A stretch of 19,839 bases of DNA from Thioalkalivibrio nitratireducens (GCA_011390385.1 JAABSN010000050.1:1-19839); one strand, 5' to 3'; numbered from the stretch's first letter, positions 1-7,996 are shown. Program-made: numbers and translations. The notes: a model not told the origin generated them from the letters alone.

Positions 1-2
1 CG

Positions 3-587
3 ATCCTGGCGGCTCTGCTGTTCGTGGTGACCATAGCGGTCGCCTTCCTCGCGATACCGGTCACGCTAACATTTCGGTTCGCTTGGCCGGAGACCGCCGG
101 CAATGAGTTTCAGCTGAGGTGGGCGTTCGGCCTCGTCAACCTGCGTCTGCCGACCCCGTTCTCAAAAACGCCGGCGGACACGGCTGAGGCGGGCGCCAGG
201 CGTGCGGCGAAGCTCAGGCGTGGTCCGAAGCCGAGCCCGTCGGCCGCGCTGCGTCAGCGGCCGTTCCGACGGCGTGTGCTGCGCCTGGCCAGGGACCTCT
301 GGCGAGCCATCGACCGGCAGAACCTGCGTCTGGACCTGCGCATCGGCACCGGCGACCCCGCCGAGACGGGCCAGTTCTGGGCCGTGCTCGGGCCGATCAC
401 CGGCATACTCCAGAATCTTGAGGAAGGGCGGATCCGCGTGACGCCCGAGTTTGTCGACGCCGTCTTCGAGATCGACGGCAGCGGTCGGATTCGGTTGTTC
501 CCACTGCGGATTCTTGCGATCGCGGCCGGCCTCATGCTCTCACCACCCATCTGGCGCGGGCTTCGAGCGATGCGTGCTGGCGGCTGA
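3..587 (+). CDS. DUF2953 domain membrane protein (5' end outside window)
   Basis: The frame is open to the window edge and encodes a hydrophobic stretch (about residues 1-18) before a GTG at 24, so the true start probably lies upstream and about 194 codons are visible. After one N-terminal membrane segment come a basic linker (about residues 55-95) and a C-terminal part with the DUF2953 hallmarks: the LRLDLRIGTGDPAETG motif, then ITGIL, then RVTPEF and a short beta-like end followed by a second hydrophobic segment (LRILAIAAGLML). DUF2953 proteins have no established biochemical role. In other genomes they often sit beside a GerW/YtfJ-type gene, but none is visible here. The next gene starts 3 nt after its stop, so the two are probably co-transcribed. 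Family call is from motif recognition only. Confidence 0.7.
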   Translation: MLAALLFVVTIAVAFLAIPVTLTFRFAWPETAGNEFQLRWAFGLVNLRLPTPFSKTPADTAEAGARRAAKLRRGPKPSPSAALRQRPFRRRVLRLARDLWRAIDRQNLRLDLRIGTGDPAETGQFWAVLGPITGILQNLEEGRIRVTPEFVDAVFEIDGSGRIRLFPLRILAIAAGLMLSPPIWRGLRAMRAGG

Positions 588-590
588 GGG

Positions 591-824
591 ATGCGTCGGC
601 TCAAGGCCACGATGCTCTATCGCGACGCCGACCGGACCGTCGTGCTCATCGAGGGGCTCGAGGTCCTTCAATATCGAGAGACGGATCACCTTCATTTTCT
701 GGCGTCTCTGAAGCCTGTGGCTATCGGGGTTTCGGGGCCCGACGGGACGACCACCTTCGGACTGGATGGCCATCCCACGGAACTGGGGACCGAAGCGAGA
801 ACGCTGCTCGAAGACGTATCATGA
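591..824 (+). CDS. Small hypothetical protein downstream of DUF2953
   Basis: A 77-codon frame starts with ATG 3 nt after the preceding stop, with a GAGGG directly in front of it (short spacing). The product is soluble, with no signal peptide or membrane segment. Its composition is protein-like, with alternating hydrophobic and charged beta-type strands (RTVVLIEGLEVLQYRET) and a conserved-looking GVSGPDGTTTFGLDG turn. I do not recognise the family. Tight coupling to the DUF2953 gene is the main argument that it is real and acts with it. From the stop to the ABC transporter gene (825-1045) I see only short palindromes (915-927 and 945-956) and no convincing gene; a 60-codon frame there looks random. 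Confidence 0.5.
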   Translation: MRRLKATMLYRDADRTVVLIEGLEVLQYRETDHLHFLASLKPVAIGVSGPDGTTTFGLDGHPTELGTEARTLLEDVS

Positions 825-1045
825 GGCTGCGGGAAGGCGCAGATGAGAAAACGCGATGAAATGCAGCATCCCGGGCCCGAGCCGGTCTCGAGGACGAATG
901 CTTCCAGATTGCACGCCCGCGGCGGGCCTATGAGTCTTTCCTGCGGACTCCAGTCCATCCCCCCTGCCCGTGCCCTGCCACCCGCGCTTGCCTTTGGTCG
1001 GCCCCGTCGTTTGAATGGGCGTTGATGTCTACCGACGAGGTGCTG

Positions 1046-2008
1046 ATGAGCCGCGCAATCGAAGTGGAGGGGCTGGTGCGGGACTTTGCCGGCACCCGCG
1101 CGCTGGATGGCGTGAACCTGACTGTGCCGACAGGCCAGGTGCTGGGCCTGCTGGGTCCGAATGGCGCCGGCAAGACCACCGTGGTCCGTACCCTGGCCAC
1201 GCTGCTGGCTCCCACCACCGGACAGGCGAGGGTCGGCGGCTTCGACGTCGTGCGCGAGGCCGCGCGGGTGCGCGAGATCATCGGCCTGACCGGCCAGTAC
1301 GCGTCGGTCGACGAAAAACTGACCGGACGCGAGAACCTGATCCTGATTGGCCGTCTGCTGGGGTTGAAACGCGCGGAAGCGAAGGCGCGAGCGGATGCAC
1401 TGCTGGCGGATTTTACCTTGGAAGAAGCCGGACACCGGCTGGCCAAGACCTATTCGGGCGGGATGCGCCGACGGCTGGACCTGGCGGCCAGCCTGGTCGG
1501 GCATCCGCGCATCCTGTTCCTGGACGAGCCTTCCACCGGGCTGGACCCGCGGGCGCGGCGCGACCTTTGGCATCGCGTCCGCCGGCTTCAGGCGGACGGC
1601 ACGACCGTGCTCCTGACCACCCAATACCTGGAGGAGGCGGATGCTCTAGCCGACTCCATTGTGGTGCTGGATCAAGGCCGCGTGATCGCCGAAGGCACCG
1701 CCGCCCAACTGAAGGCTCGGGTCGGCGCGCGCACCCTGTACGTCACCGTGGCCGACCCGGCCTTGGCAGCACGCGCCGCCGAGCAGATCACCACGGTCGC
1801 GGGCGTGCAGGCACAGGTGGACGGCGAGCAGATCAGCGCGCCGGTACAGGACCCGGGGCTACTTCCCGCCGTGTTGCGCGCCCTGGACCAGGCCGGCATC
1901 GAGGTCGCGGAGCTGGGCCTGCGCGGGGCGAGCCTGGACGATGTGTTCCTCGCCCTGACCGGCCACAGCGGCCGCCTCAGGCCCGGTGAAGCAGAGGACG
2001 CCGCGTGA
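1046..2008 (+). CDS. DrrA-type ABC exporter, ATP-binding subunit
   Basis: This is a 320-residue cytoplasmic ATPase of the daunorubicin-resistance (DrrA) class that powers export by the permease encoded next. Walker A is GPNGAGKTT (about residues 37-45), the signature is SGGMRRR (about 138), and Walker B is ILFLDEPSTGLD (about 155). The switch position reads TTQYLEEAD, with Gln where most ABC ATPases have His; this Gln is common in DrrA-type exporters. The C-terminal 90 residues match the accessory domain of this class. ATG at 1046 is chosen because GAGG sits 5 nt upstream; the ATG at 1025 has no Shine-Dalgarno sequence. It overlaps the permease gene by 4 nt (GTGA). The substrate cannot be told from sequence: hydrophobic drug, lipid or polyketide are all possible. 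Confidence 0.92.
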   Translation: MSRAIEVEGLVRDFAGTRALDGVNLTVPTGQVLGLLGPNGAGKTTVVRTLATLLAPTTGQARVGGFDVVREAARVREIIGLTGQYASVDEKLTGRENLILIGRLLGLKRAEAKARADALLADFTLEEAGHRLAKTYSGGMRRRLDLAASLVGHPRILFLDEPSTGLDPRARRDLWHRVRRLQADGTTVLLTTQYLEEADALADSIVVLDQGRVIAEGTAAQLKARVGARTLYVTVADPALAARAAEQITTVAGVQAQVDGEQISAPVQDPGLLPAVLRALDQAGIEVAELGLRGASLDDVFLALTGHSGRLRPGEAEDAA

Positions 2009-2769
2009 ACGGCCTACAGCAGACGCTCACGCTGGCCTGGCGGAGCCTGGTGCAGGTGCGACGCAACCCCTGGGAGCTTGGCGACTACAGCATCCAGCCG
2101 ATCCTGTTTCTGGTGCTGTTTCTCTACGTCTTCGGGGGAGCGATCGCCGGCTCTCCGGACGACTACCTGGAGTTCGTGCTGCCCGGGGTGATCGTGATGA
2201 ACATGCTGTTCGTCACAGTCTATGTCGGCCACGGCCTGAACACCGACCTCACCCGGGGCGTATTCGACCGGTTCCGCGCCCTGCCCATCCCGCGCTCAGC
2301 ACCGTTGGCCGGCAGGATTCTCGCGGATGTGGTCAAACAGGCGCTTTGCATCGCGCTGCTGCTGGCCGTGGGCTACCTGCTCGGCTTTCGCCTGGCGACC
2401 TCGGTCGCGCACCTGCTCGGCATGATCCTGCTGGTACTGGTGTTCGCCGTCGCCTTCTCCTGGGTGATGGTGCTGGTCGGGGTGATGGCCCGCGACCCCG
2501 AACACGTGCAGTTGTTCGGCTTCACGGCGCTGTTTCCCCTCACCTTCGTCAGCTCCGCGTTCGTGCCGGTGGAGACCATGCCCGAATGGCTGCAGGGCTT
2601 CGTCTACGCCAACCCCGTATCGTTACTCGCAGACGCGGCGCGCGCGCTGATGAACGGCGGCCCGGCCGCCGCCCCGGCGCTGGGGTCTCTGGTCTGGGCC
2701 CTGGGCATCGCGCTGGTGTTCGCCCCGTTGTCCGTCTACGCCCTCAACCGCCGCCTCGCTCGCGGCTGA
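2005..2769 (+). CDS. DrrB-type ABC-2 permease
   Basis: A 254-residue integral membrane protein starts with GTG inside the stop region of the ATPase gene (4-nt overlap), indicating translational coupling. About six hydrophobic segments are visible, beginning with IQPILFLVLFLYVFG. The ABC-2 family features are present: a cytoplasmic N-terminal amphipathic segment with RRNPWELGDY, the loop LTRGVFDRFRALPIPRSAPL between early helices, and the P-x-T/S-FVSSAFVP signature near residue 185, followed by ANPVSLLADAARALM. It should dimerise and pair with two copies of the preceding ATPase to form an exporter. No regulator gene adjoins it, so the inducing signal and substrate are unknown. Confidence 0.92.
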   Translation: MNGLQQTLTLAWRSLVQVRRNPWELGDYSIQPILFLVLFLYVFGGAIAGSPDDYLEFVLPGVIVMNMLFVTVYVGHGLNTDLTRGVFDRFRALPIPRSAPLAGRILADVVKQALCIALLLAVGYLLGFRLATSVAHLLGMILLVLVFAVAFSWVMVLVGVMARDPEHVQLFGFTALFPLTFVSSAFVPVETMPEWLQGFVYANPVSLLADAARALMNGGPAAAPALGSLVWALGIALVFAPLSVYALNRRLARG

Positions 2770-2910
2770 CAACAGCCACGGTGAACCCAGGCAAAAAGAT
2801 GTGCTGTCTACCCCAGGACCGGATCTGTCTGGAACATCACGTCGCCACTGGACTACTGTTGGCGTACGTGCGTGCCACAACCCGGCCGACCGTACCCAGG
2901 AGCAGAACCG

Positions 2911-3198
2911 ATGAATTCGACCCGACACCACGTGCTGCCGCGCCCCGAGAAGCTTTGGCTGCATGGACTGATCATGCTGGTTCTGGTGCTGCTGGTGAAC
3001 CTCGCCCAGACCGTACTGGGAATCTGCGCGATCCTCCAGTTCCTTTGGATGCTGTTCGCGCAGGAGCGGAACGCGGGTATCGCCCGCTTTGGTCAAGGCA
3101 TCGCACATTGGCTGGCGGTGACGGCCCGCTTCCTCACCGGCGAATCCGATGAGCGTCCGTTTCCGTGGACGCCCTGGATGCCATCGGACACCGATTGA
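2911..3198 (+). CDS. DUF4389 small membrane protein
   Basis: This 95-residue protein has a long hydrophobic core (about residues 20-50, LIMLVLVLLVNLAQTVLGICAILQFLWMLF), a polar FGQGIAHWLAVTARFLTGESDERPFPW segment and a short acidic tail. The pattern of two membrane helices, then an F-x-x-G-x-x-x-W amphipathic helix, then a DE-x-PFPW end is that of DUF4389 proteins, whose function is not established. ATG at 2911 is chosen because AGGAG lies 8 nt upstream at 2898-2902. It lies 141 nt after the permease stop with no visible terminator, so co-transcription with the ABC genes is possible but unproven. The 272-nt spacer to the convergent czcE-like gene shows no gene. Confidence 0.75.
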   Translation: MNSTRHHVLPRPEKLWLHGLIMLVLVLLVNLAQTVLGICAILQFLWMLFAQERNAGIARFGQGIAHWLAVTARFLTGESDERPFPWTPWMPSDTD

Positions 3199-3470
3199 GA
3201 GAAACCGGTCAGCTTTGCGCCTCATTGCGGCCTCCGAACCCTCCTCGGCGACCGCCGGGTTTGGGTCGGTTTCTGCCTGCAACATTTTCGGGGGGCTGGA
3301 AACTCGGCGTGACGGGTGGGGGAGCGGAGGTGATCGCCGCGGCGCCGCAGGGTAGTCCACCGGGACTCCCGTCGCTCCGGGGCGTACCTCGGGGACAGGA
3401 GAGGGCACCTTCACTTTTGCAAGTCCTTGAGGTGTCGCTCTCCCGGGATCCCCCGAGCACGGATGGGCTG

Positions 3471-3788
3471 TCAACCGGTGTACCGGTCGTCAGCAGACAC
3501 GTAGACCTTCAGGGAACGGTCGAGCGCTCCGGCCGGTGCAATCTTCCCGAGATCGTAGACGAAGGAGTTCGTGTAGGAGTTGAAGCGATGGTCGAATGTC
3601 TGGCCATTGGCGACGAAGCGAATGACATCGCCTCCGTTCACGTTGACCCAACGCGTGCTCGAGTCGATCACGATCGTGCGGTCGACACTCAGACCGGACG
3701 CCGTGGCGTTGGCTACGAGCAGCGGTGCAGCGAGTGCGAGCGCGGCGGTGAGAGCAATGGTAGAACCGAAAGTGTGCATCGTTTTCAT
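3471..3788 (-). CDS. CzcE-like periplasmic copper-binding protein
   Basis: This 105-residue protein begins with a clear signal peptide: a basic start, hydrophobic core IALTAALALAAPLLVA and a likely cleavage after NATA or nearby. The mature part carries the CzcE pattern: TRWVNVNGGDVIRFVANGQ, then FDHRFN with a His, then FVYDLGKIAPAGAL and a short RSLKVYVSADDRYTG end. CzcE proteins bind copper in the periplasm and were described with the czc metal resistance genes of Cupriavidus. Two consecutive ATGs exist. The second (3788) lies 6 nt from AAGGAG and is preferred; the first lies only 3 nt away. No efflux pump or two-component genes adjoin it, so it is an orphan, possibly left from a metal-resistance island beside the RIT element. 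Confidence 0.8.
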   Translation of the reverse strand: MKTMHTFGSTIALTAALALAAPLLVANATASGLSVDRTIVIDSSTRWVNVNGGDVIRFVANGQTFDHRFNSYTNSFVYDLGKIAPAGALDRSLKVYVSADDRYTG

Positions 3789-3873
3789 CATGGACTCCTT
3801 GCTTCAGTGGTTGGTCTGGAGGCGGAGTTCTGCTCCGTCGGGGTTCATCTCCATTGCTGACTGGCGATGACCT

Positions 3874-3925
3874 TGGTTAAAGTAAACCACTGAATATAAA
3901 AGCAAACACTACGTGCGATTGCCTA
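3874..3925 (-). promoter_or_regulatory. Possible promoter/operator region of the czcE-like gene
   Basis: The DNA about 80-140 nt upstream of the czcE-like start is strikingly AT-rich against the surrounding GC-rich sequence. Read on the minus strand it offers TTGCTT followed by TATATT and TTTAAC, which could serve as promoter elements, but no pair has convincing spacing. An inverted repeat TGGTT-N6-AACCA (3874-3889) lies inside it and could be a regulator site. Promoter activity is inference from composition and position only. Confidence 0.3.
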
Positions 3926-4213
3926 AGGAGTATCCGCAGAACGCGTACCTAGTCCTGTCACACGTCTAATGGCGTCTTCAGAGCCCCCGAGCGACGCCAG
4001 TGTGGGGCGAACCCAAGCCGCGAGGTCTTGTGATGCTGGACCATCTGGCGCCCTGCCATAGAGCGCCGGCAAGCGACGGGTGGAGTCGGTGAAGTGAGTA
4101 AGTCCTCTCCGAGCCGGGCGCTCCCGACGTCGGATTCGCGACGCTCGGCCCGTCTATCCGACCGGTTCAAACCGCTGCCGTACCATCGGCACTGCAACCA
4201 CGGAGTTCCCAGC

Positions 4214-4546
4214 TCAAAACGCCTGCGAGTCCGAGACCGTGGTTCGGACAAGGTCCTCAACCGGCCTCTCGGTAAGGACACCCGACCGCCCGCTTCGGCC
4301 GGCAAGAGACCCTGGTTGCCGGTAGTGGCGGTGGTCAGCCCACACCAGCCTCCGCGCCCTACTCGTGGGTGGCTGCTTGCTGGTCAGAAGCATGCCGCCC
4401 TGATCCACGAACGTGAAGATCGCCGCGTCAGCCGTCCTCGAACCGTCGAGCACACGGTTCACGTGTGCCGGATCCACACCCATCTCGCGCAACCGGTTGA
4501 CGAGCCGAAACGAAATGTGAACGTCGCAAAGAACGCGCTTCAGGCC
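4214..4546 (-). pseudogene. Decayed DUF5615 PIN-like toxin-type gene
   Basis: On the minus strand, 4540-4376 encodes a stretch matching the DUF5615 (PIN-like) pattern: KRVLCDVHISFRLVNRLREMG, which holds the N-terminal Asp, then VLDGSRTADAAIFTFVDQGGMLLTSK, the usual SDAEIFxFA...LVTKD block. The Asp expected after LVTK is replaced by Gln. Downstream, the family's W-x-TTGN-type segment appears in another frame (TTGNQGLL, about 4305-4330), which suggests frameshifts. No start codon precedes the first strand in a sensible place. DUF5615 proteins are usually encoded beside a DUF433 antitoxin, which I do not see. I read it as a degraded toxin-antitoxin remnant; the frame-to-frame alignment was done by eye. 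Confidence 0.4.
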
Positions 4547-4629
4547 ACGTGATGGACCGACTCCCCGGACAACAGGAGGCGCGCATAGTGCAGGCAGGCC
4601 ACGATTAAACTCCTGCTTGGTCACCGCAA

Positions 4630-4661
4630 GCTTGACTATGTCCCGTGCCGGACTATGTCCC
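4630..4661 (+). repeat. RIT left terminal inverted repeat with tandem boxes
   Basis: These 32 bp are identical to the reverse complement of 7997-8028. Within them GACTATGTCCC occurs twice in the same orientation, at 4634-4644 and 4651-4661, a 17-bp pitch. Paired boxes of this kind probably bind recombinase monomers. The identity stops exactly at 4629/8029, where the flanking bases differ. Confidence 0.93.
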
Positions 4662-4702
4662 GCCGCATGGGTCACCATCAGTGTTTATGCGGACGCGGCG
4701 GC

Positions 4703-4712
4703 GGACATAGTC
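4703..4712 (-). repeat. Subterminal inverted copy of the RIT box (left)
   Basis: GGACATAGTC is an exact inverted copy of the core of the two terminal boxes, placed 41 bp further in and 7 bp past the stop codon of the third recombinase gene. A looser counterpart (CGCTATGTCC, 8 of 10 bases) lies at 7938-7947 near the right end, so each end has two direct boxes and one inverted box. Confidence 0.65.
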
Positions 4713-4719
4713 GGCATTG

Positions 4720-5718
4720 TCAGAGGCTCTTGAGGAACGCGAGGAGCCTGTCGCCGGGTCGGTATCTCCCGGGCTTGCCATGGGGCGGTGTGGTCAAGTC
4801 CAAAATCCGCTGTTTCAATTCAAGGTTGGCATCCAGGTAGATCTGCGTGGTCTCGATCGACTCATGACCGAGCCATAACGCGATCACGGACTGCTCGACA
4901 CCTTCTTGAAGGAGGTCCATGGCCGTCGTGTGCCGCAGGACATGCGGACTTACACGCTTGTCCTTCAGCGATGGGCAGGCGTCGGTCGCGACGGCAACGT
5001 GTTTGGCCAACAGGTAGTGCACGCCGTGCGCACTCAATCGACCGCCCCTCGCATTTGGAAACAGCGGCTGAGCCGGGTGCCTGAGGGGTTCTCTCACCCA
5101 GGCGGCCAGGACAGCCCGGGTGTTCTTGCTCAGCGGTGTACACCGCTCCTTGCGCCCCTTGCCGATGACGCGCACATGCGCGCCGCTGCTCAGATTCAGA
5201 TCCTCCTGCCGAAGAGCGATCAGCTCCGACAAACGCAATCCCGTCTGCACCGCCAGCAGAATAAACGCGTGATCGCGGCGCCCTGACCATGTGCGCTGAT
5301 CCGGCGCAGCGAGTAACGCATCGACCTCTTGTCGATTCAAAAACGGGACCAGCGCGCGCGTGAAACGCTTGGCCGGAATGGCCAGCACGCGCTGGATCTG
5401 CGCGGCATGGGTGGGGTCCTCGAACGCAGCGTAGCGGAAGAACGAGCGGATTGCTGTCAGGCGCAGGTTGCGTGTTCTGGCGGTTACGCCGCGGGTCTTC
5501 TCCATCTCATTCAGGAAATCGACGACCAACGGTGCATCGATGTCCTCGATCGCCAGTGTTGAAGGCGCCTTGTGAAGTTGTTTCTGCACGAACTGCAGTA
5601 GCAGCCGGAACGTGTCGCGGTAGGAGGCGATCGTGTGGGCACTGGCTTGACGCTGTTGCATCAGCCGATGCGTGAAGAAGCCTTCCAGCAGCGGGGCAAA
5701 GCTCGCTTGGCCCTTCAT
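4720..5718 (-). CDS. ritC: Tyrosine recombinase, third gene of the RIT trio (XerC/D-like)
   Basis: This 332-residue protein closely follows the XerC/XerD layout. The SAM-like N-terminal domain (about residues 8-100) includes SAHTIASYRDTFRLLLQF. The catalytic domain has Arg162 (QTGLRLSELIALR), Lys187 (VIGKGRKER), His259-x-x-Arg262 (SPHVLRH), His285 (LWLGHES) and Tyr294 (TQIYLDA). The C-terminus runs on about 38 residues past the Tyr, longer than XerC, ending 58 bp inside the left inverted repeat. It is read from an ATG that overlaps the previous stop by 4 nt. Alternative reading: a host XerC homologue, but the gene context makes the RIT role secure. Confidence 0.9.
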   Translation of the reverse strand: MKGQASFAPLLEGFFTHRLMQQRQASAHTIASYRDTFRLLLQFVQKQLHKAPSTLAIEDIDAPLVVDFLNEMEKTRGVTARTRNLRLTAIRSFFRYAAFEDPTHAAQIQRVLAIPAKRFTRALVPFLNRQEVDALLAAPDQRTWSGRRDHAFILLAVQTGLRLSELIALRQEDLNLSSGAHVRVIGKGRKERCTPLSKNTRAVLAAWVREPLRHPAQPLFPNARGGRLSAHGVHYLLAKHVAVATDACPSLKDKRVSPHVLRHTTAMDLLQEGVEQSVIALWLGHESIETTQIYLDANLELKQRILDLTTPPHGKPGRYRPGDRLLAFLKSL

Positions 5719-6656
5719 GATGGCGCTCCCCAGCGCCGCTCCAGCCGCGCCATCGCCTGTGTCATCAACTCGGGCCAGCTACTCAGATACCAGTAGGTAC
5801 CGGACACGAATACGTGCCCAAGGTAAGTCGACAGCACCGGCAGTTGTCGTGCCGGGTCTTCGCCCGCCTCGTACCAGCGCGTGAGCGCCTGGACGGCAAA
5901 GCGATGGCGGAAGTCATGCAGCCTGGGACCCTGGCTCGCACCGGCTGGACGCAGACCCGTTTGCCGAGACAGCGTGTAGAACGCGCGGTGAACGGGCCCA
6001 GTATCCAGTCGGGTGCCGCGGTTAGAGATGAACACGTAGGCGGAACCGCGCTGGCCCAGGAACTGTGCGCGCCGCTCAAGGTAGTCGGCGAGCACCGTGT
6101 GTGTGGACGGATGGATGGGCACCAGACGGGATCGACCCAGCTTGGCCGCCCGAATCGTCAACACGTCTTGATCGAGATCGACATCGCCCAGTTGTAGATC
6201 GAGCGCCTCGGAGATCCGCAGCCCCGTGACGCTGAGCAACCCCAGAAGGCAATGGAACACCCATGGCCGCAATGGCGTCGACGGCCAGGTCGTCGGCAGC
6301 TTCAATGCCGCATCCAGCAGGCGCTGTACCTCCTCCTCGGTGTACAGGTAGGGCTGGGCGCGGGTCGAACGGTACGGCAACAGATCCGGCGCAGGCACCG
6401 CATGGAGAGCGTCGATGGCACTGCAGTAACGAGCGAAGCCACGTACGAAGACAAGACGCCGAGCCCGCTCCGCAGGTTGAACATTCTCGGCCTGTTGCGC
6501 CCACTCCAACGCGAGCTGGACAGTGATGTGATGCGCCTGACGCTCCTCCATGAAGGCGACGAACCGTGGCAACAGAAGGCCGGCGGATTGCATCTTGAAG
6601 CCCAACCCACGGCGCAGCGCCAGGTAGTCCTGCAAGGCCTCACGCAGCGTGTTCAT
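5715..6656 (-). CDS. ritB: Tyrosine recombinase, second gene of the RIT trio
   Basis: This 313-residue tyrosine recombinase has an N-terminal SAM-like DNA-binding domain (about residues 1-90) and a catalytic domain with Arg147 (VTGLRISEALDLQ), Lys172 (RAAKLGRSRLVP), His247-x-x-Arg250 (RLHDFRH) and His281 (TYLGHV). A TYWYL motif holds the nucleophile, probably Tyr288. The TYWYL ending typifies the second recombinase of Tn554-like and RIT systems and separates this protein from the XerC-like third one. Its start overlaps the first gene's stop, and its stop overlaps the third gene's start, both by 4 nt, so the three proteins are likely made in fixed ratio by translational coupling. Confidence 0.9.
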   Translation of the reverse strand: MNTLREALQDYLALRRGLGFKMQSAGLLLPRFVAFMEERQAHHITVQLALEWAQQAENVQPAERARRLVFVRGFARYCSAIDALHAVPAPDLLPYRSTRAQPYLYTEEEVQRLLDAALKLPTTWPSTPLRPWVFHCLLGLLSVTGLRISEALDLQLGDVDLDQDVLTIRAAKLGRSRLVPIHPSTHTVLADYLERRAQFLGQRGSAYVFISNRGTRLDTGPVHRAFYTLSRQTGLRPAGASQGPRLHDFRHRFAVQALTRWYEAGEDPARQLPVLSTYLGHVFVSGTYWYLSSWPELMTQAMARLERRWGAPS

Positions 6657-7894
6657 CGCGCACCTCCCGGCCAGGGCAACGCCAGGGACCGCAATGAACT
6701 GATGTCCACCCTCGCGTAAATGGAGGTGGTCTGTGGGCTCCGATGGCGCAGGACCTCGCCGATCTCGGGAAGCGAGGCACCGGCTTGCAGCATGCGCACC
6801 GCCAAGGCATGCCGAAACTGGTGGGAACCACTGTGGGGTGCATCGACTTGGGCGCGTCGGAGCGCGTAGCGCACGATGGATCCGATCGGGTCGGAGCCTA
6901 TCTTCAGGCCGCGGATCGGCGCCTTAGAGCGCAGGAATAGGCGCCGGTCCGTGGCGGTGGGTCGCCCATGTTCCAGATACCGAGCAATGGCCTCGCCGAC
7001 ATCGGCAGGCATCGGCAAGAGTCCCTCGCGCCCGCCCTTGCCCTGCACTCGCAGGTGCCCGGTGTCCCAGTCGCAATCCTCGAGCGTCAGCGCGATGATC
7101 TCATGAGCGCGCAGCCCCAAACGGGCCAGGAGCAACAGTACAGCACGGTCGCGCTGGCCGATCGCAGTGCTGAGATCGCAACTGTCAATTGCGCGCTGTG
7201 CATGCTCGGGCGAGATGGCCTTAGGCAGTCGCGGCGTGGTGGCCCACGAGGCCACGGCTGGCACGGCTGCAACGAGTTCTGGGGACAACTGGCCGCAATA
7301 CTGTGCGTAGCGAAGGAATGAACGCATCCCGGTCACTACGCACTTCAGCGCGGGTGCCTGCATGCGTCTACCTCGGCGCTGCACGAACTCGATGATCTCG
7401 AAAGCGCGCAGTGCGCGCAGATCGACGTTGCCGCGCTCCGTGAGGAACTGCCGTGCGACAGTCGTATAGCGTGCGATCGTTGCAGCGGCCAGGCCTTGCT
7501 GGTCCTGAAGATGTTGTCCGAATCGGGCCGCAAGATCCTCGGCCGGGGTGGAGTTGGCCTGGGCCGCTTCGCACACACCGCGAGTGCGCAAGAATCCCAG
7601 CAAAGCGGTGACCTCATAGCCCTCGCGCCGCCGGGTCTCGGCACGGATGCTGCGGCGTTGCCGTCGCCGCCGGCGTTGGTACTGCTCGATGTGGATCTCG
7701 CCGAGATCCGCCAACGCCACGCCGTGCTTCGCAAGCCAACGGTCGAACGACACGGCGTGCCGTACCTTGACGTGGACGACGCTCGCCGCGTACTGCTGGT
7801 CAATCAACGATGCGACGAATAGGCCAAGATGTCCTGCCAGTGGACCAGCGGCCCGGCAGGCGAGCGCCACCGCGCTCTCATACGACGGTTCCAT
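6653..7894 (-). CDS. ritA: Tyrosine recombinase, first gene of the RIT trio
   Basis: This 413-residue protein is the first gene of the trio. The N-terminal half is a core-binding/SAM-like DNA-binding region with a very basic segment (about residues 74-90). The C-terminal half is the catalytic domain, with Arg262 (ARLGLRAHE), Lys286 (QGKGGRE), His358-x-x-Arg361 (GSHQFRH), His384 (VLRHRS) and nucleophile Tyr393 (SIYARVD). ATG at 7894 is chosen because AAGGAG lies 6 nt upstream; an upstream TTG would extend it by 12 residues but lacks a ribosome site. Its stop overlaps the second gene by 4 nt. RitA-type proteins act with the other two subunits on the element ends; which one performs which strand exchange is not settled. 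The symbol follows gene order in described RIT elements. Confidence 0.9.
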   Translation of the reverse strand: MEPSYESAVALACRAAGPLAGHLGLFVASLIDQQYAASVVHVKVRHAVSFDRWLAKHGVALADLGEIHIEQYQRRRRRQRRSIRAETRRREGYEVTALLGFLRTRGVCEAAQANSTPAEDLAARFGQHLQDQQGLAAATIARYTTVARQFLTERGNVDLRALRAFEIIEFVQRRGRRMQAPALKCVVTGMRSFLRYAQYCGQLSPELVAAVPAVASWATTPRLPKAISPEHAQRAIDSCDLSTAIGQRDRAVLLLLARLGLRAHEIIALTLEDCDWDTGHLRVQGKGGREGLLPMPADVGEAIARYLEHGRPTATDRRLFLRSKAPIRGLKIGSDPIGSIVRYALRRAQVDAPHSGSHQFRHALAVRMLQAGASLPEIGEVLRHRSPQTTSIYARVDISSLRSLALPWPGGAR

Positions 7895-7937
7895 AACTCT
7901 CTCCTTGTTGCAGGCAGTTGTGCCTGACAAGGAGTGT

Positions 7938-7947
7938 CGCTATGTCC
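7938..7947 (+). repeat. Subterminal inverted copy of the RIT box (right, diverged)
   Basis: CGCTATGTCC matches the GACTATGTCC box core at 8 of 10 positions and is inverted relative to the two right-end boxes, 49 bp further in. A nearby CTGACAA (7924-7930) mirrors TTGTCAG at 4717-4723 beside the left subterminal box. The relationship is weaker than at the left and could be partly chance. Confidence 0.45.
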
Positions 7948-7996
7948 AGTGAGTAGCGCGCCGACACCACGATACTTCAACCTGCAACACCATGAG

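Larger units (their letters stand above)
3800..4629. other. Gene-poor flank left of the RIT element
   Basis: Apart from the AT-rich segment near 3874-3925 and the decayed DUF5615 gene, nothing here reads as an intact gene on either strand. Several open frames of 100-150 codons overlap, but their arginine- and proline-rich translations look like shadows of high GC. The stretch is best read as degraded accessory DNA. Confidence 0.5.

Noticed and set aside
843..1025. A 60-codon plus-strand frame before the ABC genes
   Set aside because: Composition is random-looking, it has no ribosome site and no recognisable motif.
692..1624. A 310-codon minus-strand frame over the ABC ATPase gene
   Set aside because: It lies opposite clear Walker A, signature and Walker B motifs, and its own translation is low in hydrophobic structure and matches nothing.
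2623..3474. A 283-codon minus-strand frame across the DUF4389 gene and the spacer
   Set aside because: Translation is Pro/Arg/Ser-rich and disordered, and it runs across the plus-strand gene with a good ribosome site; treated as a GC-rich shadow.
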